From Siphonodentalium dalli (lineage: Eukaryota > Mollusca > Scaphopoda > Gadilida > Siphonodentaliidae): a stretch of DNA of 64,000 bases. Below the pieces are notes generated by a model, which did no database searches, was not told the origin of the DNA, and was given only the letters and a program-made list of their open reading frames with translations. Position numbers and translations under genes: made by a program. Within the stretch, counting starts at the first letter, position 1. The number at the start of each line of letters is the position of its first letter. This document shows, piece by piece, positions 45,750-57,600 of the stretch. Location: positions 248,557,474 through 248,621,473 of the forward strand of contig CP136065.1 in the NCBI GenBank assembly GCA_032622095.1. The letters are read 5' to 3'.

Positions 45750-48700
45750 GTAGGGCAGCTAAGTGTAAAATTATGGTAAAATCGTTCAGTTGGTGATACA
45801 AGCGTGAAACTTGGTATGCATGATCAATATATATTACTAAAACAAATTGCTCGACAAACCAATCAATATGGCCACCGGATTCAAGATGGCCGCCATTTTT
45901 CAAAATGGCCGCCACATTGAACTTCTACCCAGTATATAAGATACACTAACCACTTTTCGGTTCTTTCTTTGTTACGATATATAAGTAAATCATCCCTTTA
46001 AAGGTTGAGTTATCATAAGTATGCAAAAATATTATTATTTTTCGGAATTTATTGATTATTTTCATATTTTTACAGGTTTGTTTCTTAAAAATTCTTCAAA
46101 AAATATCTAGATGACTACTTTTTCAGCAACTGCAACTATTGGATAGGTCTATATGTGGTATAACATAGATACTTAGTTTAAGGCGATTTCTTTGGTACTT
46201 CTCTTCTGGAGTTATTGAATGTTGTTAAATTATATGTGTAAATAGGCTGTTAACATACATGTGCAAGTTGGTATATATGCTTGGTGTTGATATTATTGAC
46301 AACACAATTGCTAATATTAATAGCGTAATCAATTGTATGCATTTCATATTTGAAGTCATTAAATACTGTTGACATGTCATTCCATATTTTGTACAAATCG
46401 GTCTACCATAATGTATTGATTATTTTCTTAAGCAGATGACAAATTTCTCTGAAGGAGAAGCACAAACATGGTCACGATGTGCTTATGTTAGTTAGTTCTG
46501 TACTGTCCCAAGCTTGTAAACACAATTAAGCGCTACAAATTGCTGGAGCAGCAGAAATCATTCGTAAACATATGCTTGAACATCATACCAAATTTGACAA
46601 CAATTTTGAACAAGGATGTATACAATGCTCTGTACCACAAAGTATTCTGCAATTTGTATGTATGATCGAGCATGGTGCTGACATCAAGTCACAGCTTACA
46701 CATGGTGCAACAAAGTCTGATTTAGCAATCGCGCAGTTATTACAGATCAACTGTTTCTCATCTAGATATAAGGACAGAGCCTTTTATCATCCCCACTGTC
46801 AAGATTGTGAAACACCAATCCCTATATACACTGGCATCACTTTGTACGAAAAAAACAAGGAAACGAAGCCTGATTTTACATGTTCTATGAAAACTGACTG
46901 AGTATATCTTATGATCGTGTCATGGACAACTCAAACCAGCTTGGAGAGGTTGTTGTTAAACAGTATCAAACAGATGGAGGTGTGTGTCCACCTCTATTGA
47001 GAAAAGGCTTGTTCACCATATCTGCTTTGGACAATATTGACCACAACCATACATCAACTACCAGCACACCATCTTTACACGGGACAAGGTCATCAGTTTG
47101 ATATAGCAATAACCTCAATGTTACCTCTGTTGCGTGATCAGGCTCACTTTTTAACCACGAGAAAACATTGCATGCGCAAAATTAATGAATCGGTTCAACT
47201 TCTAAACTCAGAGCAGACACCGGTCATTACTGCAGACCAGCCTCTGTATGCATTGGCTAAGCAGATACAGTGGCAGTGGCCATACTTATATGGTGAGGAC
47301 AAATATGTTGTTATGCTTGGAGGGTTACATCTGGAATTGGATGCTCTAAAAATGGTTGATTCAGTGCTTCTGGCTAGCGACTGGATGAGTGCTCTCGTAG
47401 AAGCAGGTATAGCAAGCCCAGGCACAGCAGATTCATTCATCGAAGCTTCACGTATTACAAAAACCCGACAGGCACATCAGATAATAGCATGTAGTCTGTT
47501 CAAACTCATGAAATTTGCACACTCAGAATACTGCAGTCGGGATTTATCCGATGTTGATAGTAGGCACTCAAATTCCAAAGACTGGTGTAAAAGTAAATGT
47601 CCACAGTTCCAGTTCTGGAGTTTGGTGCTAGACATTGAATTGACAATTTTACTGCTACCTATTCACCTCAGAGACATGATGATAATAGAGAAGAAACATC
47701 CCAGAATAGCAAATGAATTTCACAGAGGGAACTTCGTTGTACACAAGACTGAAAGAAACTTCTCAAGTATGGCAATAGATCAGACCCATGAACAGCACAA
47801 CGCAGTCATGAAAGGGGTGGAGGAGTAATTGGGATAACTGAGGATGAAGCACACTCAATAGATGGACGGTCGCTAGTCCAGAATTATGTTGCCTTATTTC
47901 TGATTATGATAATATTGCTTGTACAAAGGATATCACATAAGAAACCAAGCATCACGAGGAGACAATTGCATATCAAAAAACATTTTTCAATAATGTGAAT
48001 AACCTCACAGACGTGACACAAGAAATGGGAAATCCGTTTTCTGATGACTCCACAGACCTCTTGGCATTGGACACCAGATACATTGTAGACCCAGTTAATG
48101 CTGAACTGATTCAGGTTGTCTATAAGAAAGGCAATGAATAGTCTGCGTCTTTCATAAAAGGAATGGGAAAGAGGCCAAGATAAGTTTTGTAACTTGTGCC
48201 TCAATCCCTTGCATTTAATTATGGATGCAAATAAATATGTTTACATCAATGGGAAACCAAAATAAATGTACTTTATATGATCTAATCAAAAGAAATTATA
48301 TTTAAATTTTTCGGTCTTCTCCAGCTGAAATCAAATCAAAGAAACAAGTACGAAAGATGATTGTCAACTCTTATTCTCTCGGTTGTTTAATTATTGTCAG
48401 ACAAGATAATGTGACCTTTATGACCATTTTGCACATGATAATAGATGGTTCTGACATAATAAATGTTCTTAAACCTAATAGTGTCATAAATATAAGAGAA
48501 CTGACATCGTGTTTGACGTGTACAAGACAGGTAGTCGCAAACAGGAAACTAGGTCAAAGCGCGGAAAAGGAATCAGGATCTAGCAAAATTCTAGCAGACT
48601 GGCATAGCTGTCTTCGCGATTACAACAACAAAACATAGCTACTAGTATTTCACTTCCTTGCTGACAAGATCATAACTGTTAATACGGATAATGGCATTGT

Positions 48701-49988
48701 TGTTACCAAAGGTGAACATGTACAAAGTAACCGTGAACTTGATTTGGATATTCTTGCACCATGTACACATGAAGAGGCCGATACACGGATATTTGTGGAT
48801 GCAAAACACGCAGTTATCAACCAACACAACAGCATCATAATCCAAGCCACCGAAACGGATATAGTGATTATAGCTGTAACTGTATACTCAAGTTTGAAAG
48901 CATTCGGTCATAGAAAGACATTCAGAGGGATTCCAATACATGAGATTGTTTCATCAAGGTACAACAAAATGTTATGGAATTATCTTTTTCCATGCAATTA
49001 GTAGATGCGATGTGGTATCTGCAATTCGCGGGAAAGGAAAACAGTCTGCATGGCAGGCATGGAATGTATTTCCAGAAGCTTTATCAATTTTCTCCAGTCT
49101 TGGCAATTCTCGAGTGTCCATCACAGAAAATGACATTGCAGTAATCGAGAGATTCGTTATAATAATGTACGACTGTTCAAATACACCCAATGACATTAAT
49201 GAAGCAAGACTAGACTGTTTTTGCACGGAAACAGACCGTACAATGCTATTCCACCTACAAGGTCTGCGCTGTTGCAGCATGTCAAGCGAGCCGGATACGA
49301 GGCATGGCATATATGGGGACAATCATTGGCACGTAAACCAGCTTATCCGAGTCCTGCAGATTGGGTATGGGCAGAAAATGGCAGTCACTGGGAACAATTT
49401 TGGACGGAGCTTCCACCAATTGCCAAATGTTGCAGTCAGTTGACCAAATGCTGCTGCAAGAAGGCGTATAGTGGGTGATGTACATGCTACCATATTGGGC
49501 TTCCATGCACCACTTTATGCAGTTGTTGCTGCCAAGTTTAAAAGACTCTAAGAACTGATAGTAATGAATGTGTGTAGCTATCCCAGTACCAACATAATAA
49601 ATAGTGTGAGGTTAAATTGTTTGAAATTGAATTTTTTTTTCACAATTTGAAAGTTAATTGATATAAAAATGCTAATTTTTTTAAACGAAACAGCTAATTT
49701 GTTACAATATATTGTTTTAACATACTCAGGTTGTGTTTTAATTTCAATTCAAGCTTTAGAAATGACATACGATCTCTTGTTTGAGTGATACATCGATAAA
49801 ATCCGTTAACTTTTCAAAATTCGAAAACTGACGTAGCTGAAAAAGGCGGCCATCTTAAAAATGGCGGCCATCTTGGATTTTCGCGTGGTTTGTCGAACAA
49901 TATTGTTTAGTGGCCCATACTGATCATTCGTGCCAAATTTCATGCTTGTATCACCAAGTGAACGATTTTACGCTTAGCCGCCCTACTG
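45748..49988 (+). mobile_element. 4.2-kb TIR DNA transposon
   Basis: The left end CAGTAGGGCAGCTAAGTGTA is inverted and diverged at the right (TACGCTTAGCCGCCCTACTG). Inverted similarity continues for about 150 bp through TTGGTGATACAAGC, GAAACTTGGTATGCATGATC and AAGATGGCCGCCAT words. Inside is a decayed plus-strand coding region (46500-49480). No simple target duplication; instead a 303-bp direct repeat lies on both sides. Superfamily not recognised with confidence. Confidence 0.8.
46500..49480 (+). pseudogene. broken coding region of the 4.2-kb transposon
   Basis: Coherent blocks in changing frames: 46500-46901 (QCSVPQSILQFVCMIEHG), 46920-47828 (FTISALDNIDHNHTS, QTPVITADQPLYALAKQ, QWQWPYLYGEDKYVVMLGG, PGTADSFIEAS, LLPIHLRDMM, DQTHEQHNAVMKG), 47960-48145 (EMGNPFSDDSTDLLAL), 48357-48638, and 48744-49443 (CTHEEADTRIF, ATETDIVIIAV, ISRCDVVSAIRGKGKQSAW). 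I know similar proteins only as uncharacterised, repeat-like invertebrate genes. The conserved EADTR, TDIV and CD residues hint at a nuclease-like fold, but this is speculation. Frameshifts near 46901 and 47826 and stops between blocks show it is no longer functional. Enclosed by TIRs, so it is most likely the element's own gene. Confidence 0.75.
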
Positions 49989-50021
49989 TTCACATTGCAG
50001 GAAACAATATCTCTTTAATTC

Positions 50022-50324
50022 TACCACATCAGGAATAGACTAACAAGGAATGTTCTTTAATGTTCCAGGCCGTCCCCAACTTTCTGAATTTGATCACTTG
50101 AATTAGTATGTATGTGGCATAACAGGCCGCATAAGAATTTTAGAGTATTTACCGACCTATTTGAACAATGGAACCGGGCCGCAATGTAATAAAAAAGAGC
50201 ATAATCTGGACCTTCAACCCACAATTCCCTTGACATATCTTACAATATCTACGTTTTTGAATGTTTTATAACCATAATGGCATTATCCATTCGTTCAGAT
50301 TAGCCACAAGTCATGAAAATGGCA
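50022..50324 (+). repeat. 303-bp direct repeat, right copy
   Basis: Same sequence as 45447-45749 with a single difference. It starts 33 bp after the right end of the transposon and continues into AT-rich sequence (ATTTAGAAAAAAATAATAG). Confidence 0.97.
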
Positions 50325-50983
50325 ATTTAGAAAAAAATAATAGTACAGTTTCAAAACTGCATCACTTTGCTCTAACAACGTCATATCAATTCACCAGAAC
50401 CCTCCAGCATAAGAGGACAATTTAACCATTAGTGCTTCCTCTATCCGAGGACGGGGGTCATTATTTTTCCGGTCATTATCTAGATAATACACATTTGAGC
50501 TAATTATGACTAGCAAAATAATTACCATTCGTCGAGATAATATTCAAACGACAACAAATGGTAGGCGTGCATGTGGTTTTTAATTTTGAGTAACGTTTTG
50601 AGTTATAACATGCCCCTAAGGTTTTATCCAGTTAGTTTTTAAATTTGCTATAGCATGCTTAAGCATAACCAAAAAAAATTAAAAAAAAACAAACAAAAAT
50701 CTAAATTGTTTTTTGTTTTTATTTTTTTAGGGCCGATTTTACATGCAGTAAATTAGGGCCGATGAGATCTGCCCCTGGCACTGAAAGGGTTAAACGAATT
50801 AATTGATTATTGATGAGCCAGCGAAAGTTCAAGAGTACATAGGTCTCCTTTTACGGACGTCATTGTGACTCATGTTCCAGTTACTTTCTGTTGTTAGGCA
50901 AATGGACGAGTAATATCAAAACATAAACAATGGCATTAATTCCACTACTATTATTCCATGACGCTTATATCAACCAACATTAA
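50325..50983. other. no gene; orphan TTAA terminus
   Basis: GGCACTGAAAGGGTTAA at 50778-50794 matches the right end of the MITE at 51242-51434, but no left end was found. A-rich run at 50670-50700. Confidence 0.45.
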
Positions 50984-51080
50984 AGGGGTCTGTACACTAA
51001 ATTCGACCCTTTTTGGGAACATCTCCTATTATACTCAACAGAATATATGCAACAAATGAATGAATTTGAAGCCTTGATAA

Positions 51081-51230
51081 GTGCAAAATACACTCGTGTG
51101 CTCTATGAATGATACAAAAAACATGGTAATTATAAAGAAAATGTATTTATGACTCCAGTCATTTGTTCATTTTCATTATAATTACCATGTTGTTTGCAGT
51201 GTTCATAGAGCACATGAGTGTATTTTGCAC
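51081..51230. repeat. foldback interrupted to its right by a MITE
   Basis: GTGCAAAATACACTCGTGTG, CTCTATGAATG and ACATGGTAATTATAA are mirrored by TTATAATTACCATGT, TCATAGAGCAC and TGTATTTTGCAC. The words AACGATGTAAATACATGGTA at 51762 and 52108 appear related. Confidence 0.8.
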
Positions 51231-51241
51231 TAATCCATTAA

Positions 51242-51434
51242 CCCTTTCTGTGCCAAGTCCGATTTTTGTATCAACCCTTATTTCCTTGATCATTTTTCAA
51301 AGTTATTGATTATAATAATGTGATACATTTATGGAAAGAGCTCTTAGAGCTTAGAGCTTATTATAATCAATAAATTTGAAAAATGATCAAGGAAATATGG
51401 TTTGATACAAAAATCGGACTTGGCATTGAAAGGG
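51242..51434. mobile_element. 193-bp TTAA-flanked foldback MITE
   Basis: TTAA at 51238-51241 and 51435-51438. Starts CCCTTTCTGTGCCAAGTCCG and ends CGGACTTGGCATTGAAAGGG. The arms (TCCTTGATCATTTTTCAAAG / TTTGAAAAATGATCAAGGA) pair almost to the centre. piggyBac-type by TTAA and CCC/GGG ends (inference). Confidence 0.85.
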
Positions 51435-51522
51435 TTAATTGCGTCATTTATGGGTCTTCCTCTTGAATGGTTTTCGGCATTTCAACAAGTCTGGGAATTA
51501 CAGTAATGTTCTAAGTAATCGA

Positions 51523-51752
51523 CTTCTTAACCACAGCAGAATTACATGTATGGGTAACTTTTCAGGATTTAGTCGGAAATATGGCTTGTTGCCATTCATC
51601 GGAAATATGGGTAACTTTTCAGGATTTAGTCGGAAATATGGCTTGTTGCCATTCATCGGAAATCTCTCCCCGAGAGCTTTCCGATGAATGGCAACAAGCC
51701 ATATTTCCGACTAAATCCTGAAAAGTTACCCATAATTCTGCTGTGGTTAAGA
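51523..51752. repeat. foldback with one arm duplicated
   Basis: The left arm CTTAACCACAGCAGAATTA through ATGGGTAACTTTTCAGGATT and GCTTGTTGCCATTCATCGGA is mirrored on the right, ending TAATTCTGCTGTGGTTAAG. A 57-bp block of the left arm is tandemly duplicated (51550-51606, 51607-51663). A related fragment is at 38703-38754. Confidence 0.85.
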
Positions 51753-51765
51753 ACTCTATGAACGA

Positions 51766-52525
51766 TGTAAATACATGGTAATTATAATGAAACATTAACA
51801 CTGAGTGTCAGGTAGTCAGGGAACCCCCACTAAAACAAACCCCACAGGTAGTCAGGGAACCCCCACTAAAAAAACCACAGGTAGTCAGGGAACCGCCACT
51901 ATAAAGATTCTGCTTGGTTCAAAGAACATATGTTCCAAGTTTCATGCTTTAGTCCGGCCAGCATCACCAAATTCGCCCTCTGGGCACCTCATTCTGCTTA
52001 CACCTCAGCAGAATGAGGTTCCCAGAGGGTGAATTTGGTGATGCTAGCCCGCTATGCGGGGTAGCATCACTAAATTCACCCTCTGGGGACCTCATTCTGC
52101 AAATGACACTATGAACGATGTAAATACATGGTAATTATCATGAAACATTAACACTGAGTGTCAGGTAGTCAGGGAACCCCCACTAAAAACCCCCACAGGT
52201 AGTCAGGGAACCTCCACTAAAAAAAACCCACAGGTAGTCGGGGAACCCCCACTAAAAAAAAAACCCCACAGGTAGTCAGGGAACCTCCACTAAAAAAACC
52301 CCACAGGTAGTCAGGGAACCTCCACTAAAAAAAACCCACAGGTAGTCAGGGAACCTCCACTAAAAAAAACCCACAGGTAGTCAGGGAACCCCCACTAAAA
52401 AAACCCACAGGTAGTCAGGGAACCCCAACTAAAAAAACCCACAGGTAGTCAGGGAACCCCCGCTAAAACATTCTGCTTGGTTCAAAGAACATATGTTCCA
52501 AGTTTCATGCTTTAGTCCGGCCAGT
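51766..52525. repeat. segmental duplication with CAGGTAGTCAGGGAACC minisatellite
   Basis: Two copies (about 51766-51961 and 52109-52525) share the order TGTAAATACATGGTAATTAT, AACATTAACACTGAGTGT, then (CAGGTAGTCAGGGAACCCCC-ACTAAAAAAACC)n, then TTCTGCTTGGTTCAAAGAAC and TTTCATGCTTTAGTCCGGCC. The minisatellite has 3 units in the first copy (51809-51903) and 9 of about 34 bp in the second (52162-52468). Between them lies 51961-52100, a hairpin built from CCCTCTGGG, CACCTCATTCTGCT and GCATCACCAAATTC words present three times. Confidence 0.9.
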
Positions 52526-54416
52526 CACGATATGTTTGATAACCCACTGGACAACTATAGTATGGGCTATGTATTGCAGCTATCACACCGAGTGTTGTGA
52601 TGCTTCGCTGATGTATTTTGGGACAAAACCAGCATTTTGATAGATGTTTTCAACATTTTTGAGCTGTTTGTAAGGTTAAAATGATATAATTCCACCAAAC
52701 TCAATCAGTGATACGTTTTCAATTGATAAGTATCCTTCCTTTATTGGAGAATATATTACCATAGGATAGTTCCAAACTCTGTAGGCTCTACCATTTGCAA
52801 AAACATGGATTACAAAAACATGGATTACAAAATCTCCACAAAAAATCTGAAGACACAATGAACCGATCTAAGATTCTTAATCGGCTGATGCTGGAGATAT
52901 CATATTCCAAGTTCCATCTGATTCGGAGACAAAAACAAATTTCGTGCCACGGACCGCCCTCTCCCCAGACCTGCAATACTGAACCGAACCTGTCCAATTT
53001 TGGCACACTACTTACACTCTTTATTCCGGACATATCGACGTATGCCACGACCTCTCATGTTGGACCGTTTCGGAGTTGTGATCGCAAGCAGTTTGTCCGT
53101 AATAACTTTGAAGTCACGTAACTCGGGCATTTTCCAATGGATTTTCGAAATTATTTAAGTTTCTTAATCTGCTGCTGCTGTAGATGTTACATTGGCACAT
53201 TTGTGCACTGTCTTGCGCTCTTTCTTCCGGTCACATCGGAGTGTGATACGACCTTCAATGTTTGATAATTTCAGAGGAGTTGCGGTCGCAATTTGATCAG
53301 CCCAAAACGCGAATTTCAAGGACCCACAACTCTAGTGCTTCTAATCCGATTTCAAAAATCTTGTATGTTGTATGATTAACTTCGTTCACGGAATCCATAC
53401 ACCCGAATAGAACAACTTTTCGTAAAGGATTTTTTTTTTAATTTCGCCCCCACCCAATGTTGAAATATAAGACTGACGCTGTCAATATTTCGTTCTGGGA
53501 CTGAATCGACAATGACCAACACGACTGTGAACAGCACATTCAGTTATCTCTAAAGATAAGGGAGAACAGCTGAGTACAATCAATTTGAGGTGTGCCTATT
53601 TATGGGAGGTAACTCCGCATGGAAAACGCGGACACAAATTTGATGCCCGTGGCCAGTAGGGCATATCGAGTTGCGCATACGGTCCAATTTTTGTTGCTCT
53701 GATCCTTATAATTTCCGAGAGAATAACATTACTTTTTTTCTCAGAAAAATGGAGATAATTACGCGGGGAAAACGCGGACAATATTCCTCATATGCTGGCT
53801 ATTAGTTAGAACTCATTAGCCCCAATATACGTACAAACTTTGAAACATTAGGCCGAAATCGGGATACCTTCATTTTCAGTAGCCCTTAGATGCCTACATT
53901 TCCTAGAGATTTCGCGTTCTTATTGCCATTAGTTTCTGAGTATTTCCAATTAAACAGAAAACGGCTGCATTAGAAAAACATTTTACTTCCTTGGTTACAC
54001 CATGGAAGCATAATAAAAAGCAAACAGCTTTGAAAGACAGAACGACAAATGAGTCCCGAGCTCCACGAACGAACGAACGAATGAATCAGTTGTATAGAAT
54101 TGTCCACATATAAATTGTTAAGTGTTTGTATTTGCGATATAAACGTTTCGCCACATAATCGCATGGTTATTTTATAATGTTACCAAACCCTACCATACAC
54201 GAGAAAGATGTAACAATGTTCATTCTACATGCATGTTGTCGTATGTCTAGTATTTTTGGTCGACACGTACATATATCATCGCCAAAATGTGTGCATGTCG
54301 GTTTTGTGGCATTTAAACGCATTTCCATGTTGACGATGTATCGATTTCTTTTAGGGGAGGACTCAATCACCAAAAATGTCCTCGGATTCGTATAGGTATT
54401 AAGGTATAGCACCAAC
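52526..54416. other. presumed intron, no exon recognised
   Basis: Presumed intron of the EGF gene. ACAAAAACATGGATT is duplicated at about 52797-52827. GAACGAACGAACGAATGAAT lies near 54066. No cysteine-rich block with splice sites was found. Confidence 0.45.
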
Positions 54417-54530
54417 CTGTTTGACAGTCAGGTCCCGTATAACCAGCCACGCATGCGCAGGTGTACTCATTTCCCGCCCGGGAACATGTACCTCCATTTT
54501 CGCACGGTTGGATCATACACTGATCAATAC
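54417..54530 (-). CDS. EGF-like domain exon
   Basis: A 114-bp exon, acceptor TATATTTTTCAG (ending 54531) and donor ACAG|GTTGGT (54417/54416), phase 1 at both ends. It encodes [16 protein letters not shown] followed by [20 protein letters not shown] and QT, with six cysteines in EGF spacing and the canonical GYTGPDC end. The first Asp of the calcium-binding consensus depends on the previous exon, and the hydroxylation consensus is absent (Arg at that place), so calcium binding is doubtful. Same strand and phase as the exon at 35905-36021, so joining them keeps the frame. They probably belong to one multi-EGF protein that is secreted or on the cell surface. No further exon was recognised between the two or upstream to the window end. 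Protein identity unknown. Confidence 0.88.
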
Positions 54531-54804
54531 CTGAAAAATATATTACCACTTAAATTGTAGAGTGAAAAGTCGAAAGACTTGGTTTACAGAGATATTTAGT
54601 TATGCTGATGAGAATCGGTATGTTTGGTTATATGTGTCAGATTTATACAAGATGGCACGCAAAATGGCAACCAAGATGACACTGGAAAATGGGGAAAACA
54701 ACATGGAGCATAATTCTGCTAACTTAAAGTTACGTATACATCATATATTATTCGGTGCAAGATATATGAACCATCAGTCTCTGAACAGATGCCACCCGAT
54801 GGTA
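54531..54804. other. presumed intron, nothing recognised
   Basis: AT-rich. An 81-codon plus-strand frame (54562-54807) has no supporting motif. Confidence 0.4.
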
Positions 54805-54905
54805 TGATTGGATTGGATTGGATTGTTTATTTGCACAAATTTAAATACATAATACAAAAACATAATCATATATCCTGAGCATTACAGGAGCGGCATGGCC
54901 AACAC
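54805..54905 (-). mobile_element. LINE 3' end with (AATCC)n tail
   Basis: On the minus strand: ...GTATTTAAATTTGTGCAAAT then AAACAATCCAATCCAATCC. A short pentamer tail after an AATAAA-like region is typical of CR1/L2-type LINE 3' ends. Strongly 5'-truncated; start uncertain (GCGGCAGGAAGACAG near 54923). Confidence 0.6.
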
Positions 54906-55214
54906 AGACTGTCTTCCTGCCGCCCCTTACACAATAGAGAATAAGTAGGTGGCGATCATATTGTTGTGCGACAATCGAGATGAAGATTAGCTATGGTTGA
55001 GAGAATTTGTTACACGTTATGATTGTACTTCAAATGGTAACCATATTTAAACTAAGGCGGGGTGATTGTATTGACTAAACAACGCAAATATTAAGAAATA
55101 AAACGGATTAAGAGCATTTTAAAGAGCGTTTTTATTTAAAAGATATAAAAATCGAATTTAAAGAGAGCTTTTTAAAGAGCATTTCTCTAGAGCCTTTTTA
55201 CCAAAGAGGTTATT
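54906..55214. other. no gene; cryptic TTTAAAGAGC repeats
   Basis: Around 55100-55195 the word TTTAAAGAGC recurs irregularly. Otherwise plain. Confidence 0.45.
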
Positions 55215-55732
55215 TTAAAGGCCCACTTAATTTTCGAGTCGCCGATTATTATTTTTTATAGTGCCTTGATATACGGTTTTAATAACAATCTATGCCATAA
55301 AATATGATTAAAATACTATAATTCATCACTATTTGAAACATCTGTGTCTCAGAAGATGCCCACAGAGAAATAGAAAACTGCTGAAGACTTCCCCCCTCTG
55401 GCATCCAGAATGCAACAGAATTAAAACTTTTTCAATGAAAGAGGAAGAACTATATCTTTAATATATAGAGTTATTCCCCCTGCATTGAAAATAATACTGA
55501 TATTTACTTCAACCTTGATGACAAAACGCATTCGCAACTCAACAAAAACAACATGTCCACAGTTTATTACACCGGATAAGTTGATAATACAATGTTTTTG
55601 AGCTTCCTCTTTCAAATAGTATATAATATCGCATATATTTTATATAAAATGATCTGGGGGTTCATGGTATATAATATGGCATATATTTTATATAATGTAA
55701 TCTGGGGGTTCGAATATTAAGTGGGCCTTTAA
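55215..55732 (+). mobile_element. MITE family D, full copy
   Basis: Inverted ends: TTAAAGGCCCACTTAATTTT and ATTAAGTGGGCCTTTAA. The hairpin AACTATATCTTTAATATATA / GAGTTATTCC lies at about 55447-55480. A 50-bp block (GTATATAATAT-GCATATATTT ... TCTGGGGGTTC) is duplicated near the right end. Confidence 0.85.
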
Positions 55733-57600
55733 GACCACCAATATGTGACTTTGGTGACTTTTTACTATTTCAGTAAAATCCGTAATTAAGTCGACTGTAC
55801 ACTCTATATACGACGACGACACAAAATTGACAAATTGTTCAGAATTCTAATGTCATCAGACAACGTGTGCTGGTTACAGTTGCGATCAAAATTTATCACT
55901 GAAAGCAATTGGGGAGTGTTGAGGTTTGATCACGATGTCGTGGTGACATCACGTATTGTAAGCATATGTCACTTTACCACGCAGAATGTTCTGACGTGTA
56001 ACCTTGCATAATTAGGAGTGATTTATGCGACCAGATTCAGTAATAAACAAACTTATGGGTCAAATGGCTCAGTAATAGTGTCCAATATAAAGTCTAACAG
56101 TGAATGCAAACCGAGACCGAAGTGTTATGATGTGGTTACCAATTGATTTAGGATAAATGATAATTGATAATAACAGGTGATAAATGTTTAACCATTTCTG
56201 TACTGCATACTCATTGGTGAGTGGTTATTACTTTGGACATGTTCAGATATGTTTCAATTTTGTAAAAATACATTGACAGGTTCAAGTCTGAGTTTATTGT
56301 TAGGGACCACATTCTGCTTAGGCTTCATCTGCTATGGAAGACATAGACAATTGATATTGGGTTCCAATAAGATCAATTAGAAAATGTTGTAAAATCGTAA
56401 TAAAAAGTATGCAATTTTTCGACCAAAAACTTGTTTGGGGAGGGGTAGCTAAAATTCAGTATCTCGCAAACCGTTCAAAATTTCTATTAACTGTTTGCTA
56501 CGTATGCTTAGCACATGACTACTACACCATAAATATTTCGACATTATCGCAATATCCGTTGGAATGATAATGTTTGAAAAAACAATTTCTGTGAATAAAA
56601 AAAACGATTTTTTCAGCAAAAAATAATTGTTTCGGTTCCAAATGGCAGGAAAATCCAAATTAACCAAAACAATTTCCCTACCAAGTAGAGATATGCTATG
56701 ATGTAGTAATGTTAACACCGACAATGTTGGCAAATAAGTTAGGGCTTAGCCACAGGGCTCGCCTGGCCAAAATGTCTGGAAAAAGTCACTGGTGGGGCAT
56801 CATTCATCATCGATTTGACAATAGTCACCACCTATTCCGTTATTTTTCCCTATCATTTTCGTCAACGGTATATATTTCTCCTTCAAAACAATTTGGTTTC
56901 AACTTCTTCTACCGTGGGTAGTGGTGCCCGACCACTTATGGCGTTTGGCCGCTGCACTATCTCGCATATGACCATGTATACAACACACAGACTACTGGCA
57001 TCTGGTCGACAGCAGTTTCATGTCATTTCACATCACGCGACAAAGAGATACCGTTTAATTGATTGCAGATGTGTTCAGCCTTCCAGACCCAGTTACAACA
57101 ACAACAACAACAACATGTTTTATTGATAACAGGTAATTCTGCATGCATTAACATCGATTTTGTACTACAAACATATTTGGTATAAGCAACACGTGACATA
57201 CTATATAATGTATACGGCTCAGTAGTTATCTGGACATCACAAGAATAAAGAATTTGAACGGCTTCCGAGATCTTGGATTTTAGCTGCTGCTCTCCCGAAC
57301 ACGTTTTGGTCGGAAAAATACATTTTATGATAACGACAGCACACTGTTTTTTTTTATTTTAATGGCAATTATGATTCATGTGATGAAAACCGGTTCCGTA
57401 GACACCACGAGAGTGGCTAAAATGTCAGCCTTCCAAACCCCCAGTTACAACAACACCACATTTTATTTGTAACATGCATGTAATTTTATATTAATATACA
57501 GCGACTTTGTAGAACTGAAGTCTTTGTTATACACGACACATAATATATAAATAAAATGGATATTGTGTTGTTAGCTCAAACCCGTTCTATGTTTTGGTAC
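55733..57600. other. no gene; diverged duplication
   Basis: 57066-57190 and 57422-57545 are diverged copies (CAGCCTTCCA-ACCC-CAGTTACAACAACA ... CATGCATTAA / CATGCATGTAA). The first includes a (CAA)n run (57091-57113). A 94-codon minus-strand frame (56449-56733) is hydrophobic at first and matches nothing I know. Confidence 0.45.

Noticed and set aside
45447-50324. LTR retrotransposon (303-bp direct repeats as LTRs)
   Set aside because: The repeats lack TG...CA ends and do not border a primer-binding site or polypurine tract; the interior has TIRs and no gag-pol, reverse transcriptase or integrase motifs.
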